Below, piece by piece: positions 10,235 to 19,473 of a stretch of 64,000 nt of DNA. The translations under genes were made by a program, and so were the position numbers. The stretch comes from Brevibacillus thermoruber 423 (lineage in GTDB: Bacteria; Bacillota; Bacilli; Brevibacillales; Brevibacillaceae), in the NCBI RefSeq assembly GCF_000454065.1, contig NZ_ATNE01000017.1, positions 1-64,000 on the forward strand, in the 5' to 3' direction. The notes under the pieces were generated by a model, which was not told the DNA's origin, did not search any database, and saw nothing but the letters and a program-made list of their open reading frames with translations. The stretch's first letter is position 1; each line of letters opens with the position of its first letter.

Positions 10235-11641
10235 TCAGCGAACAGCTTTCTTTCCCCTTTCCAGATAGGTTTCCCCAAGCGTACCGCCACCCGGACGCAA
10301 ATAATCCTCCAACCGGATCTCTTCGTATCCGGGGATGTTGATTCGCAGGTACCGCATCGGCTCACTGCCCAACGGAACGGTACAGTCCAAGCCCATTTTC
10401 GACCCGACGCCGTCCTTGGTCGAGGGGTCCAGCCTGGACGACTGCGCCCCATGCACCACGACCAAATCCCGCTCGGCCTGAAAGCGGGTGGCGACGGCCC
10501 ATTCCACCTCTTCCATGTTGAAGATGTCAACGTCTTCATCGACGACGACCACATGTTTGATGTCAAAGCTGTTGGCCAGTGCGGCAACGATGGCGTTTTT
10601 CCCTTCTCCCTCGTTTCTTTTTTGGATGGACACCACCGCGTGGTAGCGGCACGTTCCACCGGGGCTCATATGGACCGCCTTGACGCTCGGCACCGCTTGC
10701 CGAATCGTTTGGAACAGGCTCGCCTCCCGCGGGATGCCGCCGAGCAGCAAATGTTCATACCCCGCCGGCACAATCGTGTAAAAGATGGGATGGCTGCGAT
10801 GGGTCACGGCTGTAATTTCGACGACTTCCTTGTCGCTGCGCGGACCGTAGTACTTGGGAAACTCACCGAACGGCCCTTCCGGTTCCCGAACGTGCGGGAG
10901 TATCCGGCCTTCCAGCACAATCTCCGCATACGCCGGGACGTCGATGTCGACCGTCTCGCACCGCACCACTTCGAGCGGTTCGCCGCGAAGCGCACCTGCG
11001 ATTTCCAGTTCGTCCACCCCAAACGGCGTACTCGCCTGCGACGCCAGCAGCGTAGCCGGATCTACGCCGATGGCGATTGCGCATTCCAGCGGTCTGCCCG
11101 CTTCCTCCGCCTGTTTGTACAGATGAAAGGTATGCCGGGGCAGGAGCAAAACCCCCAGGCGGTTTTTCCCGGAGACCTGCAGACGGTGGATCGACACGTT
11201 CTGCTTCCGGGTAACAGGGTCGCGAACGATAAACAGGCCGGCGGTGATGTAGCTGCCCGCGTCCTTCTCATGGTGCACGGGAATCGGAAGCATCCGCATC
11301 AGATCGATATCATCCAGCCGGATGTGGTCCTTTACGGGAGCGTCCTCCTTTTTTACCTGCCGGCAGGGAACGGGGGAGGCGACCGCCTGCGCAAACTTGG
11401 GGATAAGGCCGTATGGGTCGGTTTCCAACGCTTCCGCAAATTGTTCCCGCGTCGAGCATATCCCCGAAACCACAGGCACCTGGTAATCGTCCACCTGTGA
11501 AAAGAAGACCGCTTTCCTGCCGTCCAGTTTTTTGGCCAACGCGGCAAGCTCAAACCGCAGGCTGACCGGTCTGTCAATGACGGCCAACCGGTCCTGCGCC
11601 TGCAGGTATTCCAGCCACGTGCGAAACGTCTTTGCTCTCAT
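10235..11641 (-). CDS. UbiD family (prenylated-FMN dependent) decarboxylase
   Basis: UbiD enzymes reversibly decarboxylate aromatic or alpha,beta-unsaturated acids using prenylated FMN. The 468-residue protein has the family length and landmarks: LPIPVHHEKDAGSYITAG, the acidic catalytic region EGPFGEFPKYYGP, and DEDVDIFNMEEVEWAVATRF near the C-terminus with prFMN/metal-binding residues. The substrate cannot be assigned from sequence, and no UbiX-type flavin prenyltransferase lies in this window. It is last in the operon with R2lox, two dehydrogenases and a symporter. ATG is preferred over a TTG one codon upstream; GGAGG precedes both. Confidence 0.88.
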   Translation of the reverse strand: MRAKTFRTWLEYLQAQDRLAVIDRPVSLRFELAALAKKLDGRKAVFFSQVDDYQVPVVSGICSTREQFAEALETDPYGLIPKFAQAVASPVPCRQVKKEDAPVKDHIRLDDIDLMRMLPIPVHHEKDAGSYITAGLFIVRDPVTRKQNVSIHRLQVSGKNRLGVLLLPRHTFHLYKQAEEAGRPLECAIAIGVDPATLLASQASTPFGVDELEIAGALRGEPLEVVRCETVDIDVPAYAEIVLEGRILPHVREPEGPFGEFPKYYGPRSDKEVVEITAVTHRSHPIFYTIVPAGYEHLLLGGIPREASLFQTIRQAVPSVKAVHMSPGGTCRYHAVVSIQKRNEGEGKNAIVAALANSFDIKHVVVVDEDVDIFNMEEVEWAVATRFQAERDLVVVHGAQSSRLDPSTKDGVGSKMGLDCTVPLGSEPMRYLRINIPGYEEIRLEDYLRPGGGTLGETYLERGKKAVR

Positions 11642-11710
11642 CAACGATCAAGCCTCCGATCCCCTCACCATCATCATGCTTCCGTTCACTATCGGCCCCC
11701 TCCTGTTCGC

Positions 11711-12565
11711 TTACACGGATACCGGTTTGCCAAAGATATCTCTCAGCCGACGCTCAAACATTTTGGTCAAGCGCTCGCGTCCCCGAACCTCAGGCGGCGT
11801 AGGGTATTCCCGTCCATCCACGACGACCGGCTGATCGTATCGGATCAGGATGTGCGGCAGATATTCGTCGTACAGCGCGCGGATGCGCCTGGCATGCGCC
11901 GGGTTGCGGGCAAACAGTTTCAGCATCCGAAGGCCGAACCCCACGTGACGTCCTTCATCTTCCTTGATCCGAGCAAACCCTTCGCCTAATCCCGGCAGCA
12001 GCCCTTTGCTGCCGAAGACGGCTTCATACACGTCGTAACCGGTCATGGCCTGAACGCCTTCGATGATGCCCTGGTAGTGGGTCAGCCCTTCCACCAACGC
12101 CGCCTCGCGTTCCTCGGGTCCCTGCTCGAGCGCGGCCAGCATCTTTTTCACACGTTCATCGAGCTTCTGCTGCACGATGTTTTTTACACCGGAAATGCGC
12201 TCACGCCCGAACACTTCCTTGAAATACCGCATGAAAAACTCGGTATGCTTGAATTCCTCGAGCAGTTGGGTACTGAGAAAAGCCTGCTGTTCCGTGGAAG
12301 AACCCAGCATGATCCATGGGCAGAACTTTAGTGCCACGTTTTCTTCCGCATCCAGAAACCCCGTGCAGAAATGAATGAGATACCCTTTCAAATCCTCGTC
12401 GAGAGCCGCAAAGTCTTGCTTGTCTTGGCTGAGGTCAATGGCCGCCGGATCCCAATTGCCAAACCGGATGGCTTTGCGGTACAGATCCCATGCGACTTCG
12501 TCCGTTGTCTTGTCCAGGCTGGGGATGAACTCATCCGTCGTGTCTTGATGAAAATGGCTGCTCAT
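11711..12565 (-). CDS. R2-like ligand-binding oxidase (R2lox, Mn/Fe)
   Basis: Ferritin-like protein related to ribonucleotide reductase R2. R2lox proteins assemble a Mn/Fe cofactor, form a Val-Tyr ether crosslink and bind a long-chain ligand; their physiological substrate is unknown. In this 284-residue protein the six metal ligands can be placed as Glu74, Glu104, His107, Glu169, Glu204 and His207, and the crosslink pair as Val77 and Tyr164. Spacing agrees with Geobacillus R2lox except for a loop three residues shorter between the first two ligands. GGGAGGT precedes the ATG. The gene sits between an iron-type alcohol dehydrogenase and a UbiD decarboxylase. Confidence 0.88.
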   Translation of the reverse strand: MSSHFHQDTTDEFIPSLDKTTDEVAWDLYRKAIRFGNWDPAAIDLSQDKQDFAALDEDLKGYLIHFCTGFLDAEENVALKFCPWIMLGSSTEQQAFLSTQLLEEFKHTEFFMRYFKEVFGRERISGVKNIVQQKLDERVKKMLAALEQGPEEREAALVEGLTHYQGIIEGVQAMTGYDVYEAVFGSKGLLPGLGEGFARIKEDEGRHVGFGLRMLKLFARNPAHARRIRALYDEYLPHILIRYDQPVVVDGREYPTPPEVRGRERLTKMFERRLRDIFGKPVSV

Positions 12566-12617
12566 GATCGCATACCTCCCGAAAATGTTATCAGATGATG
12601 ATCCGCTGCACCGCCGA

Positions 12618-13796
12618 TCAAAACGCTCGCCGTAACAATTCCCTTACTTCCTGTTCGGTCGGCTGGCGCGGATTGCACGTCATCATGCCGCTCTTGAATG
12701 CGTCTTTGGCGATCGCGGGGAGCTTCTCTTCAGGGACACCGACGTCACGAAGCCGGGTGGGCAGCCCGATATCTGCAACCATCCGGGCGACAGCCGCCGA
12801 AGTCTCTTCCCCTCGTTCCTCCCTCGGATTCGCCTCCACTCCCAACAGTCTCGCAAGCTGTGCCGCCTTGTCCGGACGCGCGGGGGCGTTGAAGGCGACC
12901 ACATGGGGCAAAAGCAGCCCGATGGCAATCCCGTGAGGAACGTGGCAATGCCCGGAAAGCGCACTTCCAATCGCGTGGGCAAGCCCCAGAAATCCATTGG
13001 TGAAAGCCATGCCAGCCAACAGACTGCCATGTGACATCCCGATGCGCGCTTCGACATCAGATCCGTCATGAACCGCACGGCGCAAGTGGGCATTCACCGC
13101 GGCGATCGCTTCCATGGCCAGAGCGTCGGATGCGGGGCGTGATCGCACGGAAAAGAACGTCTCGATTCCATGCGCCAGCGCATCAATCCCGGACGCGGCC
13201 GTCATTTTGGCGGGCAGGCTCACGGTCAATGCCGGATCGACCAGGGCAATGGTCGGCGCCATGTGCGGACTTGTCACGGTCACTTTCACGTGGTTATGCC
13301 AATCGGAATAGACCCCAAACATCGTGACTTCGCTGCCTGTGCCCGAAGTGGTGGGAACGGCAACAAGCGGGACTGCCGGAGCCATTGGGACACGGTTCAC
13401 GCCCGCATAATCGGCAATGCTTCCCCCGCAGGACGTGACAACCCGCATCCCCTTGGCCGCATCAATCGGACTTCCGCCGCCGACCGCAACCAGACAGTCG
13501 TACGGTTTTGCGCGAAAGACCGCCGCCCCGCGATCGATCGTCTCCAGACCGGGATCGGGCTCCACTTCCGTATACAGGTCGAACGCAATGCCCGCGGACT
13601 GCAGCGACCCCACCAGTCCATTCAGCAGGCCTGCCGCTTCCACGCCTTTGTCCGTCACCACAAACACGTTCGTGACCCCCAGATGCTGCAGTCGCTCTCC
13701 GAGACGGGAAGCCCTGCCGTACCCAAACTCGATCAACGTGGGGAGGTGAAAGGAAAAGGCAAAATCCGTCCCCTGAACCGTTTGACTCAAACGCAT
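12618..13796 (-). CDS. Iron-containing alcohol dehydrogenase
   Basis: Group III NAD(P)-dependent alcohol dehydrogenase acting on a primary alcohol or semialdehyde. The 392-residue product shows the nucleotide-binding GGGSPIDAAKG, PTTSGTGSEVT and the metal-binding segments SGIDALAHGIE, GLAHAIGSALSG and HVPHGIAIGLLLP, which supply the Asp and three His ligands. AAGGAGGG precedes the ATG. It lies 30 nt downstream of the aldehyde dehydrogenase, so the two could oxidise an alcohol to an acid in sequence. Confidence 0.93.
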   Translation of the reverse strand: MRLSQTVQGTDFAFSFHLPTLIEFGYGRASRLGERLQHLGVTNVFVVTDKGVEAAGLLNGLVGSLQSAGIAFDLYTEVEPDPGLETIDRGAAVFRAKPYDCLVAVGGGSPIDAAKGMRVVTSCGGSIADYAGVNRVPMAPAVPLVAVPTTSGTGSEVTMFGVYSDWHNHVKVTVTSPHMAPTIALVDPALTVSLPAKMTAASGIDALAHGIETFFSVRSRPASDALAMEAIAAVNAHLRRAVHDGSDVEARIGMSHGSLLAGMAFTNGFLGLAHAIGSALSGHCHVPHGIAIGLLLPHVVAFNAPARPDKAAQLARLLGVEANPREERGEETSAAVARMVADIGLPTRLRDVGVPEEKLPAIAKDAFKSGMMTCNPRQPTEQEVRELLRRAF

Positions 13797-13826
13797 CGTC
13801 TCGCTCCCTCCTTCCTGATCCCGGCA

Positions 13827-15293
13827 TTACTCGATCTCGAAGTGGATATGCTTGGTCTCGCAGTATTCCATCAAGCCGTCAATGCCCCGCGTACGCCCCA
13901 AGCCGCTCTGTTTGTAACCGCCGAATTCCGCCTCGGGAAAGTTTTTGTTGTACGTATTGATCCAAACGGTTCCCGCTTTGATGCCCTTTGACATGCGCAG
14001 CGCCCGGTTCACATCGGAGGTCCAGACGCCCGCCGACAAGCCGAAGTCGGTATCGTTGGCCAAGGCAAGCGCTTCCTCCTCGCTGGAAAAGGTCTGTACG
14101 GCCAGAACCGGACCGAAAATTTCCTCCCGCACGACACGGCAGGAGGGCGGCAGATCATCGATAATCGTCGGCGCAAAGAAGTAGCCCTTGTCATAGTCCC
14201 CGCCCTCCAACCGATAACCGCCCGTAATGATCCTGCCCTCGCGGCGGCCGATTTCACAGTATTCGGCAATCAGATCCAGTTGGGTTTGGGAAATCACCGG
14301 TCCCATGTCTGTGGATTCATGCAGTCCGTTGCCAACGCGGAGACGTTCGGCATAGTCCTGCAGGCGGGATACGACCTCATCCTTGACGGCCTCGTGCACC
14401 AGGAGCCGGGAGCCGGCCATGCAGATCTGGCCTGCAGAAATAAAAATGGAGCGTCCAATCAGGGGAATCGCTTTATCCAAACGGGCGTCCTCAAACACCA
14501 CGTTGGGAGATTTGCCCCCCAGTTCCAGCGCGAGCTTCTTGATGTTGCTCGTGGCCAGTTCCATGATCGTCTTTCCGGTCGAGGTATCTCCGGTAAAACT
14601 GATCATGTCGATTTTCCTGCTTCCTCCCATGGCTGCTCCGATCGAACGGCCCGGGCCGGTGACCATGCTGACGATGCCTTTGGCGAACTGCGGGATTTCG
14701 TCAATCAGTTTCACGATCTCCACGGAAATGGCCGGTGTCAGGCTGGCCGGCTTTACCAGCACGGCGTTGCCCGCAGCAAGCGCGGGGGCCAATTCGCGAA
14801 TCATCAGCAGCGCCGGCCAGTTCCAGGGCGAGATGATGCCGACCACGCCGATCGGCTCCTTGGCAATCACGCCGAAATTCCCCGGCTCCAGTTGGATCGA
14901 GCGGCCGAACACGGCGCGCGCCGCACCCGCGAAGTATTTCAAGGTGTCCACGCAGCCGGCCAGTTCAAGGCGGGACTCGCGGATGGTCTTCCCCTGCTCG
15001 CAGGTCAGCAGCACGGCCAGGCGCTCCAGATTCTCTTCGATTTTGTGCGCCAATCCGAGCAGCGCCTCATAGCGGCGTTTGGGATTGCAGCCCCAATCGC
15101 TGTGCTGGAATGCCTGGTACACCGCGTCGATCGCCTGCTCCACGTCTGCAACGGTGGAGTTCTGCGCGCAGCCCACCAATTCGCCGGTGGCCGGGTTATA
15201 CGACTCCAACCGCTCTTTTGAGGAAGATTCCGTCCATTCTCCCCCCACGTAGTTGTAGTACACAACAGGTTTTTGTTCCGTTACGGCAAACAT
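13827..15293 (-). CDS. NAD(P)-dependent aldehyde dehydrogenase
   Basis: Oxidises an aldehyde to the acid. The 488-residue protein has the ALDH superfamily layout: SPWNWP, the NAD-binding FTGDTSTGK, the general-base LELGGKSPN, the catalytic cysteine in AGQICMAGSR, and EEIFGPVL near the C-terminus. It resembles the betaine-aldehyde/aromatic-aldehyde group, but the substrate is not deducible. The start at 15293 has GGAGGGG 4 nt upstream; longer in-frame starts lack such a site and add a basic, non-homologous N-terminus. Confidence 0.94.
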   Translation of the reverse strand: MFAVTEQKPVVYYNYVGGEWTESSSKERLESYNPATGELVGCAQNSTVADVEQAIDAVYQAFQHSDWGCNPKRRYEALLGLAHKIEENLERLAVLLTCEQGKTIRESRLELAGCVDTLKYFAGAARAVFGRSIQLEPGNFGVIAKEPIGVVGIISPWNWPALLMIRELAPALAAGNAVLVKPASLTPAISVEIVKLIDEIPQFAKGIVSMVTGPGRSIGAAMGGSRKIDMISFTGDTSTGKTIMELATSNIKKLALELGGKSPNVVFEDARLDKAIPLIGRSIFISAGQICMAGSRLLVHEAVKDEVVSRLQDYAERLRVGNGLHESTDMGPVISQTQLDLIAEYCEIGRREGRIITGGYRLEGGDYDKGYFFAPTIIDDLPPSCRVVREEIFGPVLAVQTFSSEEEALALANDTDFGLSAGVWTSDVNRALRMSKGIKAGTVWINTYNKNFPEAEFGGYKQSGLGRTRGIDGLMEYCETKHIHFEIE

Positions 15294-15426
15294 GCGTCCC
15301 CTCCGTCTGTTGTCAGATTGGCGAACGGACACCATCAGTCCATACTCTCTGAAACAGGTTCGCCTCCACTTGAAACTGGTTACACGTCTGTTGCCCGCCC
15401 TGCTTGCACCGGATTCCGCCACCGGA

Positions 15427-16767
15427 TCAGTCGAACTTCCCTTTTGTTTCCGGGATGACCAGACTGCCAATCAGATACAGGACGAACACCCCGATGGAAA
15501 AGTACATCAACGAATAGGGGATGTCGGCTGTCGTTCTGCTGGCCAGCGAGACGAACGTCGGCATCATTCCCCCGACCGCAAACCCCATGTTCCAGGACAA
15601 CCCGGTTCCGCTGGAGCGGATCACGGTCGGAAACCGTTCGTTGAGAAAAATGAGGATGGGCGCATACGCCGCATTTCCCAGAAACGCCAGGGCCAGCGCG
15701 TAACACGCAATGGCCGGCAGGGATGCAGCGTCTGCCAGTCCCAAATAGAGGAAGGGCAGAACAAGCAGGTTGAGAACGCCGATGAACATGAATATCTTCT
15801 TCCTGCCGAACACGTCGCTGAGCGATCCGAACAAGACCGCCGATATGATCGCCATCACGCTGGCCCCCATGAGCACCATCGAGGAGGTCCCGCTCGGCAG
15901 CTTGTTGATGACGCTGAGAAACGTCGGCAGGTACCCGGAGGTCAGGTAATAGGCGGTGCCGCCTCCGATGACGAGCAGCAGGTTGACCAGCAAAACCGTG
16001 AAGTACTGCGAAAAGACCGTTCGCACCGGCGAGACCACCGGCTTCGCGGCTCCTGCCGACTGTTGTTTCGATTGCATCCACAGCGGAGACTCCTCGAGCG
16101 CTCGAAAGACAAACAGACCCAGGACCGAACTGATCAGTCCGGTGAAAAACATGAACCGCCATCCCCACTCGTGAAAGGCCGGCCCCGGAAAAGCGGCAGA
16201 GACCAGAAAGTACACGATGGAAGCCAGCAGGGCTCCCAGGCCGGCCCCTCCTCCTCCGACAAGACCCGACATGAATCCGCGCCACTTCGGGGGAACGGAC
16301 TCGGTGCCAATGGTGTGTGTCGAAGCGACCACGCCGCCAACAAAAATCCCCTGGACCAGCCGCAGGATGATGAACAGCACAGCCGCCGACGCTCCAATTT
16401 GCTGCACGGTCGGCAGCGCTCCGAACAGCGCGGTGGAGATGCCCACCCCGGTCACCGCAACAATCATCGCCCGCCTCCGACCGTGCCGGTCTGCATAGGA
16501 ACCGAACACCGCGGAGCCGATCGGCCGCATCAGCAGGGTGACGGCGAACGACGCATACACGGCCGCCAGGGAGAGCGTCGGAACGTCTGCAGGAAAGAAC
16601 AGCGTGCCAATCACGGGAGCTACATACAGAAGGATGAACAAGTCAAACAGATCCAAAGACCATCCCAACAAAGACGCCACGGACGCCGTGACCATCTGTC
16701 GGCGGCTGATAACGACGTGGGTCGCGTTATCAGCGGAAAGCGCACTGGTGCCGTCAACCGTCGACAT
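15427..16767 (-). CDS. MFS transporter, metabolite:H+ symporter type
   Basis: About 446 residues with 12 predicted membrane helices. The loop-2 signature GSYADRHGRRRAM and the repeat SDVFGRKK in the second half mark the major facilitator superfamily; VQGIFVGGVVASTHTIGTES is typical of the aromatic acid/metabolite H+ symporter group. It probably imports the substrate used by the downstream dehydrogenases, R2lox and UbiD. The ATG at 16767 has AAGGAGGG upstream and removes an unlikely 28-residue leader. It is first in its operon. Confidence 0.88.
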   Translation of the reverse strand: MSTVDGTSALSADNATHVVISRRQMVTASVASLLGWSLDLFDLFILLYVAPVIGTLFFPADVPTLSLAAVYASFAVTLLMRPIGSAVFGSYADRHGRRRAMIVAVTGVGISTALFGALPTVQQIGASAAVLFIILRLVQGIFVGGVVASTHTIGTESVPPKWRGFMSGLVGGGGAGLGALLASIVYFLVSAAFPGPAFHEWGWRFMFFTGLISSVLGLFVFRALEESPLWMQSKQQSAGAAKPVVSPVRTVFSQYFTVLLVNLLLVIGGGTAYYLTSGYLPTFLSVINKLPSGTSSMVLMGASVMAIISAVLFGSLSDVFGRKKIFMFIGVLNLLVLPFLYLGLADAASLPAIACYALALAFLGNAAYAPILIFLNERFPTVIRSSGTGLSWNMGFAVGGMMPTFVSLASRTTADIPYSLMYFSIGVFVLYLIGSLVIPETKGKFD

Positions 16768-17171
16768 TTTCTTCCCTCCTTCAACGTATGGGTGATACAT
16801 GCCAGAAATGGATGGGGTACTGCCGGCTCCCGATGATCGTGTCCCTGACACGCCGCCAACCGGCCGGACCGTACGTCACCTCCTTTTCTCCCCGCCCGGA
16901 AATTGCAAGCATTTCCCTATTTGTCCACTGCCGGAAGCGCGTCAGATTGGCTAACCGCAATGTGTGTGATCCAAAAATGTAAGGGGTTTCAATTTGCGGG
17001 ATGAGCATTGGCCGTGGACGCGATGCGGGCGAAAGAATGTATGATTTAATAATACGAATTTTCTGAAATAGTCATTTTCAAGATCATATCAACCTATCTT
17101 TTATATTTTTGCTCACCCTGGCCGGTTGGGCTGCGGAAAGGACGGTTCCGGCAGTCCCATTGTCGAAACGT
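16768..17171. other. Intergenic region upstream of the MFS operon
   Basis: About 400 bases between the pabA terminator and the MFS gene, AT-rich around 17040-17110. It must hold the promoter of the MFS-ALDH-ADH-R2lox-UbiD operon, but I see no convincing SigA pair. A candidate -24/-12 element near 16900 has the wrong spacing (9 rather than 10 nt). No regulator gene lies beside it and no ORF with a ribosome site is seen. Confidence 0.4.
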
Positions 17172-17201
17172 AAAAAACCGCCCGAGTGGATCGGGCGGTT
17201 T
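17172..17201 (-). terminator. Rho-independent terminator of pabB-pabA
   Basis: Minus strand: AAACCGCCCGA and TCGGGCGGTTT form a perfect 11-bp stem with a 5-nt loop, followed by a T run. It starts just after the pabA stop, so pabBA is a closed transcript, cut off from pabC. Confidence 0.9.
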
Positions 17202-17228
17202 CGTATGCTCAGCGTCTGTATCTATGCG

Positions 17229-17813
17229 TTATCCTGCCGTGTGTCTCGCGTACGTGTCCAAGAAGTTTTGCAGGAGCTGTTTGCCGTGCTGGGTAATGAT
17301 CGACTCGGGGTGAAACTGCACGCCTTCGATCGGGTAATGGCGATGGCGCACGGCCATGATCTCCCCTTCCGCCGTCCGCGCGGTCACTTCCAGCACCTCA
17401 GGCAGGCTCGCCTCCTCCAGAATCAGCGAGTGGTAGCGCGCCGCCGTGAACGGGGAGGGAATGCCGCGAAAGATCGTCTGTCCGTCGTGAAACACCTCGG
17501 ACGTCTTGCCGTGCATCAGCCGCTCGGCGCGCACGACCTTGCCGCCGAACACCTGCCCGATCGACTGATGGCCCAGACATACGCCCAGCATCGGGATTTT
17601 GCCGGCGAAATGGCGGATGGCCTCCATGCTGATGCCCGCCTCATTGGGCGTGCACGGCCCCGGCGAAATCATCAGGTAGTCCGGCGCGAGGCGCTCGATC
17701 TCCTCCAGCGTGATCTTGTCGTTGCGGACGACCTGCAGCTCCTCGCCCAGCTCCCCCACGTACTGCACCAGGTTGTAGGTAAAGGAATCGTAGTTGTCAA
17801 TCATCAAAATCAT
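17229..17813 (-). CDS. pabA: Aminodeoxychorismate/anthranilate synthase glutaminase subunit
   Basis: Class I glutamine amidotransferase that feeds ammonia to PabB, and in many Bacillales also to TrpE. The 194-residue product has the triad: Cys79 in GVCLGHQ, and His and Glu in VQFHPESI near the C-terminus. [17 protein letters not shown] at the N-terminus is typical. Its ATG overlaps the pabB stop (ATGA). A strong terminator follows, whereas in B. subtilis pabC follows directly. Confidence 0.95.
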   Translation of the reverse strand: MILMIDNYDSFTYNLVQYVGELGEELQVVRNDKITLEEIERLAPDYLMISPGPCTPNEAGISMEAIRHFAGKIPMLGVCLGHQSIGQVFGGKVVRAERLMHGKTSEVFHDGQTIFRGIPSPFTAARYHSLILEEASLPEVLEVTARTAEGEIMAVRHRHYPIEGVQFHPESIITQHGKQLLQNFLDTYARHTAG

Positions 17814-19330
17814 ACGCTCAACTCCTCTCGACTCGCCTTTCTCTGCTCACTCAACTCCAATGCTTTCCACAACGCTTCCGCCTTTTTCAGCGACTCGGCG
17901 TACTCCGCCTCGGGACGGGAGTCGATGACGATGCCCGCTCCCGCCTGCACGTGGGCCATGCCGTCCTTGACCACCATGGTACGGATGGCGATGTTGACCT
18001 CCACGTCGCCGTTAAACCCGAACCAGCCGATCGACCCGGTGTAGACACCCCGTTTGACCGGTTCCAGCTCCTCGATGATCTCCATCGTCCGCACTTTGGG
18101 CGCACCGGTGATCGTCCCGCCGGGAAACGCGGCCGCGACCGCGTCAAACGCGTCTTTTCCCTCCGCCAGCTCTCCTTCCACATGGGAGACGATGTGCATG
18201 ACGTGGGAGTACTTTTCCACGACCATGAACTCGCTCACCCGCACGCTGCCGTACCGGCATACCCGGCCGAGGTCGTTGCGCTCCAGGTCGACCAGCATGA
18301 CGTGTTCCGCCCGCTCTTTCTCGTTCTCCACCAGTTCGCGCACCAGTGCCTCGTCCTCCGCGTCGTTTTGCCCCCGCGGACGCGTGCCGGCGATCGGCCG
18401 TGTGCTGACTGCGCCGCCCTTTACCTTGATGAGCAGCTCCGGCGAGCCGCTGACCAGTTGAAACTCGGGGAAGTGCAGGTAGCCCATGTACGGCGACGGA
18501 TTCAGCTTGCGCAGTACGCCGTAGACGTCCGCTGCCGCCACCCGCATCGGTTTGCTCTGCCGCACCGAGAGGTTCACCTGGAACACGTCCCCTTGGGCAA
18601 TGTACGCCTGCACGCGGCGCACCGCCTCTTCAAACTGTTCCCGGGCAAACGACACCTGGGCCGGGGTGGCCGACTCCAGCGGCCGTTTGCGCAGCGCGTC
18701 CCAGTGGGTGTTGTCCGCCTCCGCGTCCCGCGTCAGGGATGTAAGCTCGCGGGCCCGGCGTGACAGGCGCTCCGCCGCGTCGCGGTACGAATCTTCCGTC
18801 AATCCGCTCGTCGGCAGGTGCGTCAGGCAGAAGCATTCCCGCGTCGCATGATCAAAGACAAGAAGGTCTTGCACTATCATAACATACAGGTCGGGCAGCC
18901 GTAAGTCGTCTGCGGCGATCTGCGGCAGGGTCGGTTCAAAAAAACGGTTCATGTCGTAACTGAGGTATCCCAACGCGCCGCCGCAAAAGTCGGGCAGCCC
19001 CGGCACAACCGGCGTCCGGTAGCGGGCCAGCAGCTCGCGAAGCGCAAACAGCGGGTTTTTCCCTGTAATCCGTTCGGTTTGGCCGTCGGCGAACGCGACC
19101 GTGGTTTGCAGGTCCTTGCTCTGCATCACCGCGACAGGCTGCCAGGCGAGGTAGGTAAAGCGGCCGGCTCGTCCGCTCTCCAAGAGCGCCGCCCCCTCAA
19201 GGGAGGGCTGCAGGGCCTTCAGCAGTTCCCACGGGTCCAGGTGGTCCGGCCAGGCGAGGCGAACGGCGAGCGGGACGTACGGATACTCGCCGGCATACTT
19301 CTGGATGTCGGTAAAGGATGGCAGGATCAA
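17810..19330 (-). CDS. pabB: Aminodeoxychorismate synthase component I
   Basis: Converts chorismate and ammonia to 4-amino-4-deoxychorismate for folate synthesis. The 506-residue protein has the anthranilate-synthase component I N-terminal domain and a C-terminal chorismate-binding domain with [41 protein letters not shown] and the GGTITGAPK loop. In this group the lysine motif (PIAG-T) separates PabB from TrpE, and the pabA/fol context supports PabB. The start is TTG, with GGAG 11 nt upstream; no ATG fits as well. Confidence 0.93.
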   Translation of the reverse strand: MILPSFTDIQKYAGEYPYVPLAVRLAWPDHLDPWELLKALQPSLEGAALLESGRAGRFTYLAWQPVAVMQSKDLQTTVAFADGQTERITGKNPLFALRELLARYRTPVVPGLPDFCGGALGYLSYDMNRFFEPTLPQIAADDLRLPDLYVMIVQDLLVFDHATRECFCLTHLPTSGLTEDSYRDAAERLSRRARELTSLTRDAEADNTHWDALRKRPLESATPAQVSFAREQFEEAVRRVQAYIAQGDVFQVNLSVRQSKPMRVAAADVYGVLRKLNPSPYMGYLHFPEFQLVSGSPELLIKVKGGAVSTRPIAGTRPRGQNDAEDEALVRELVENEKERAEHVMLVDLERNDLGRVCRYGSVRVSEFMVVEKYSHVMHIVSHVEGELAEGKDAFDAVAAAFPGGTITGAPKVRTMEIIEELEPVKRGVYTGSIGWFGFNGDVEVNIAIRTMVVKDGMAHVQAGAGIVIDSRPEAEYAESLKKAEALWKALELSEQRKASREELSV

Positions 19331-19431
19331 ATCAATTCACGCTCCGTCATTCTGCATTTTCGCCTCCAGCATACCACAACCACCGGGGACTTTTGGCGGC
19401 TACTTATTGGCTGCGCGGAGCGAATCGCATG

Positions 19432-19465
19432 CAAAAATGAAACGCCGGCCGCAAGCCGACGTTTC
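19432..19465 (-). terminator. Rho-independent terminator of cysK
   Basis: Minus strand: GAAACGTCGGC and GCCGGCGTTTC pair around a short loop just after the cysK stop, followed by ATTTTT. pabB must therefore have its own promoter in the ~100 nt that follow. Confidence 0.8.
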
Positions 19466-19473
19466 GTTCCGTC

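Noticed and set aside
16870-16930. Sigma-54 type -24/-12 element before the MFS operon
   Set aside because: The GG and GC elements are 9, not 10, nt apart and the flanking bases do not match TGGCAC-N5-TTGC; no sigma-54 activator gene lies nearby.
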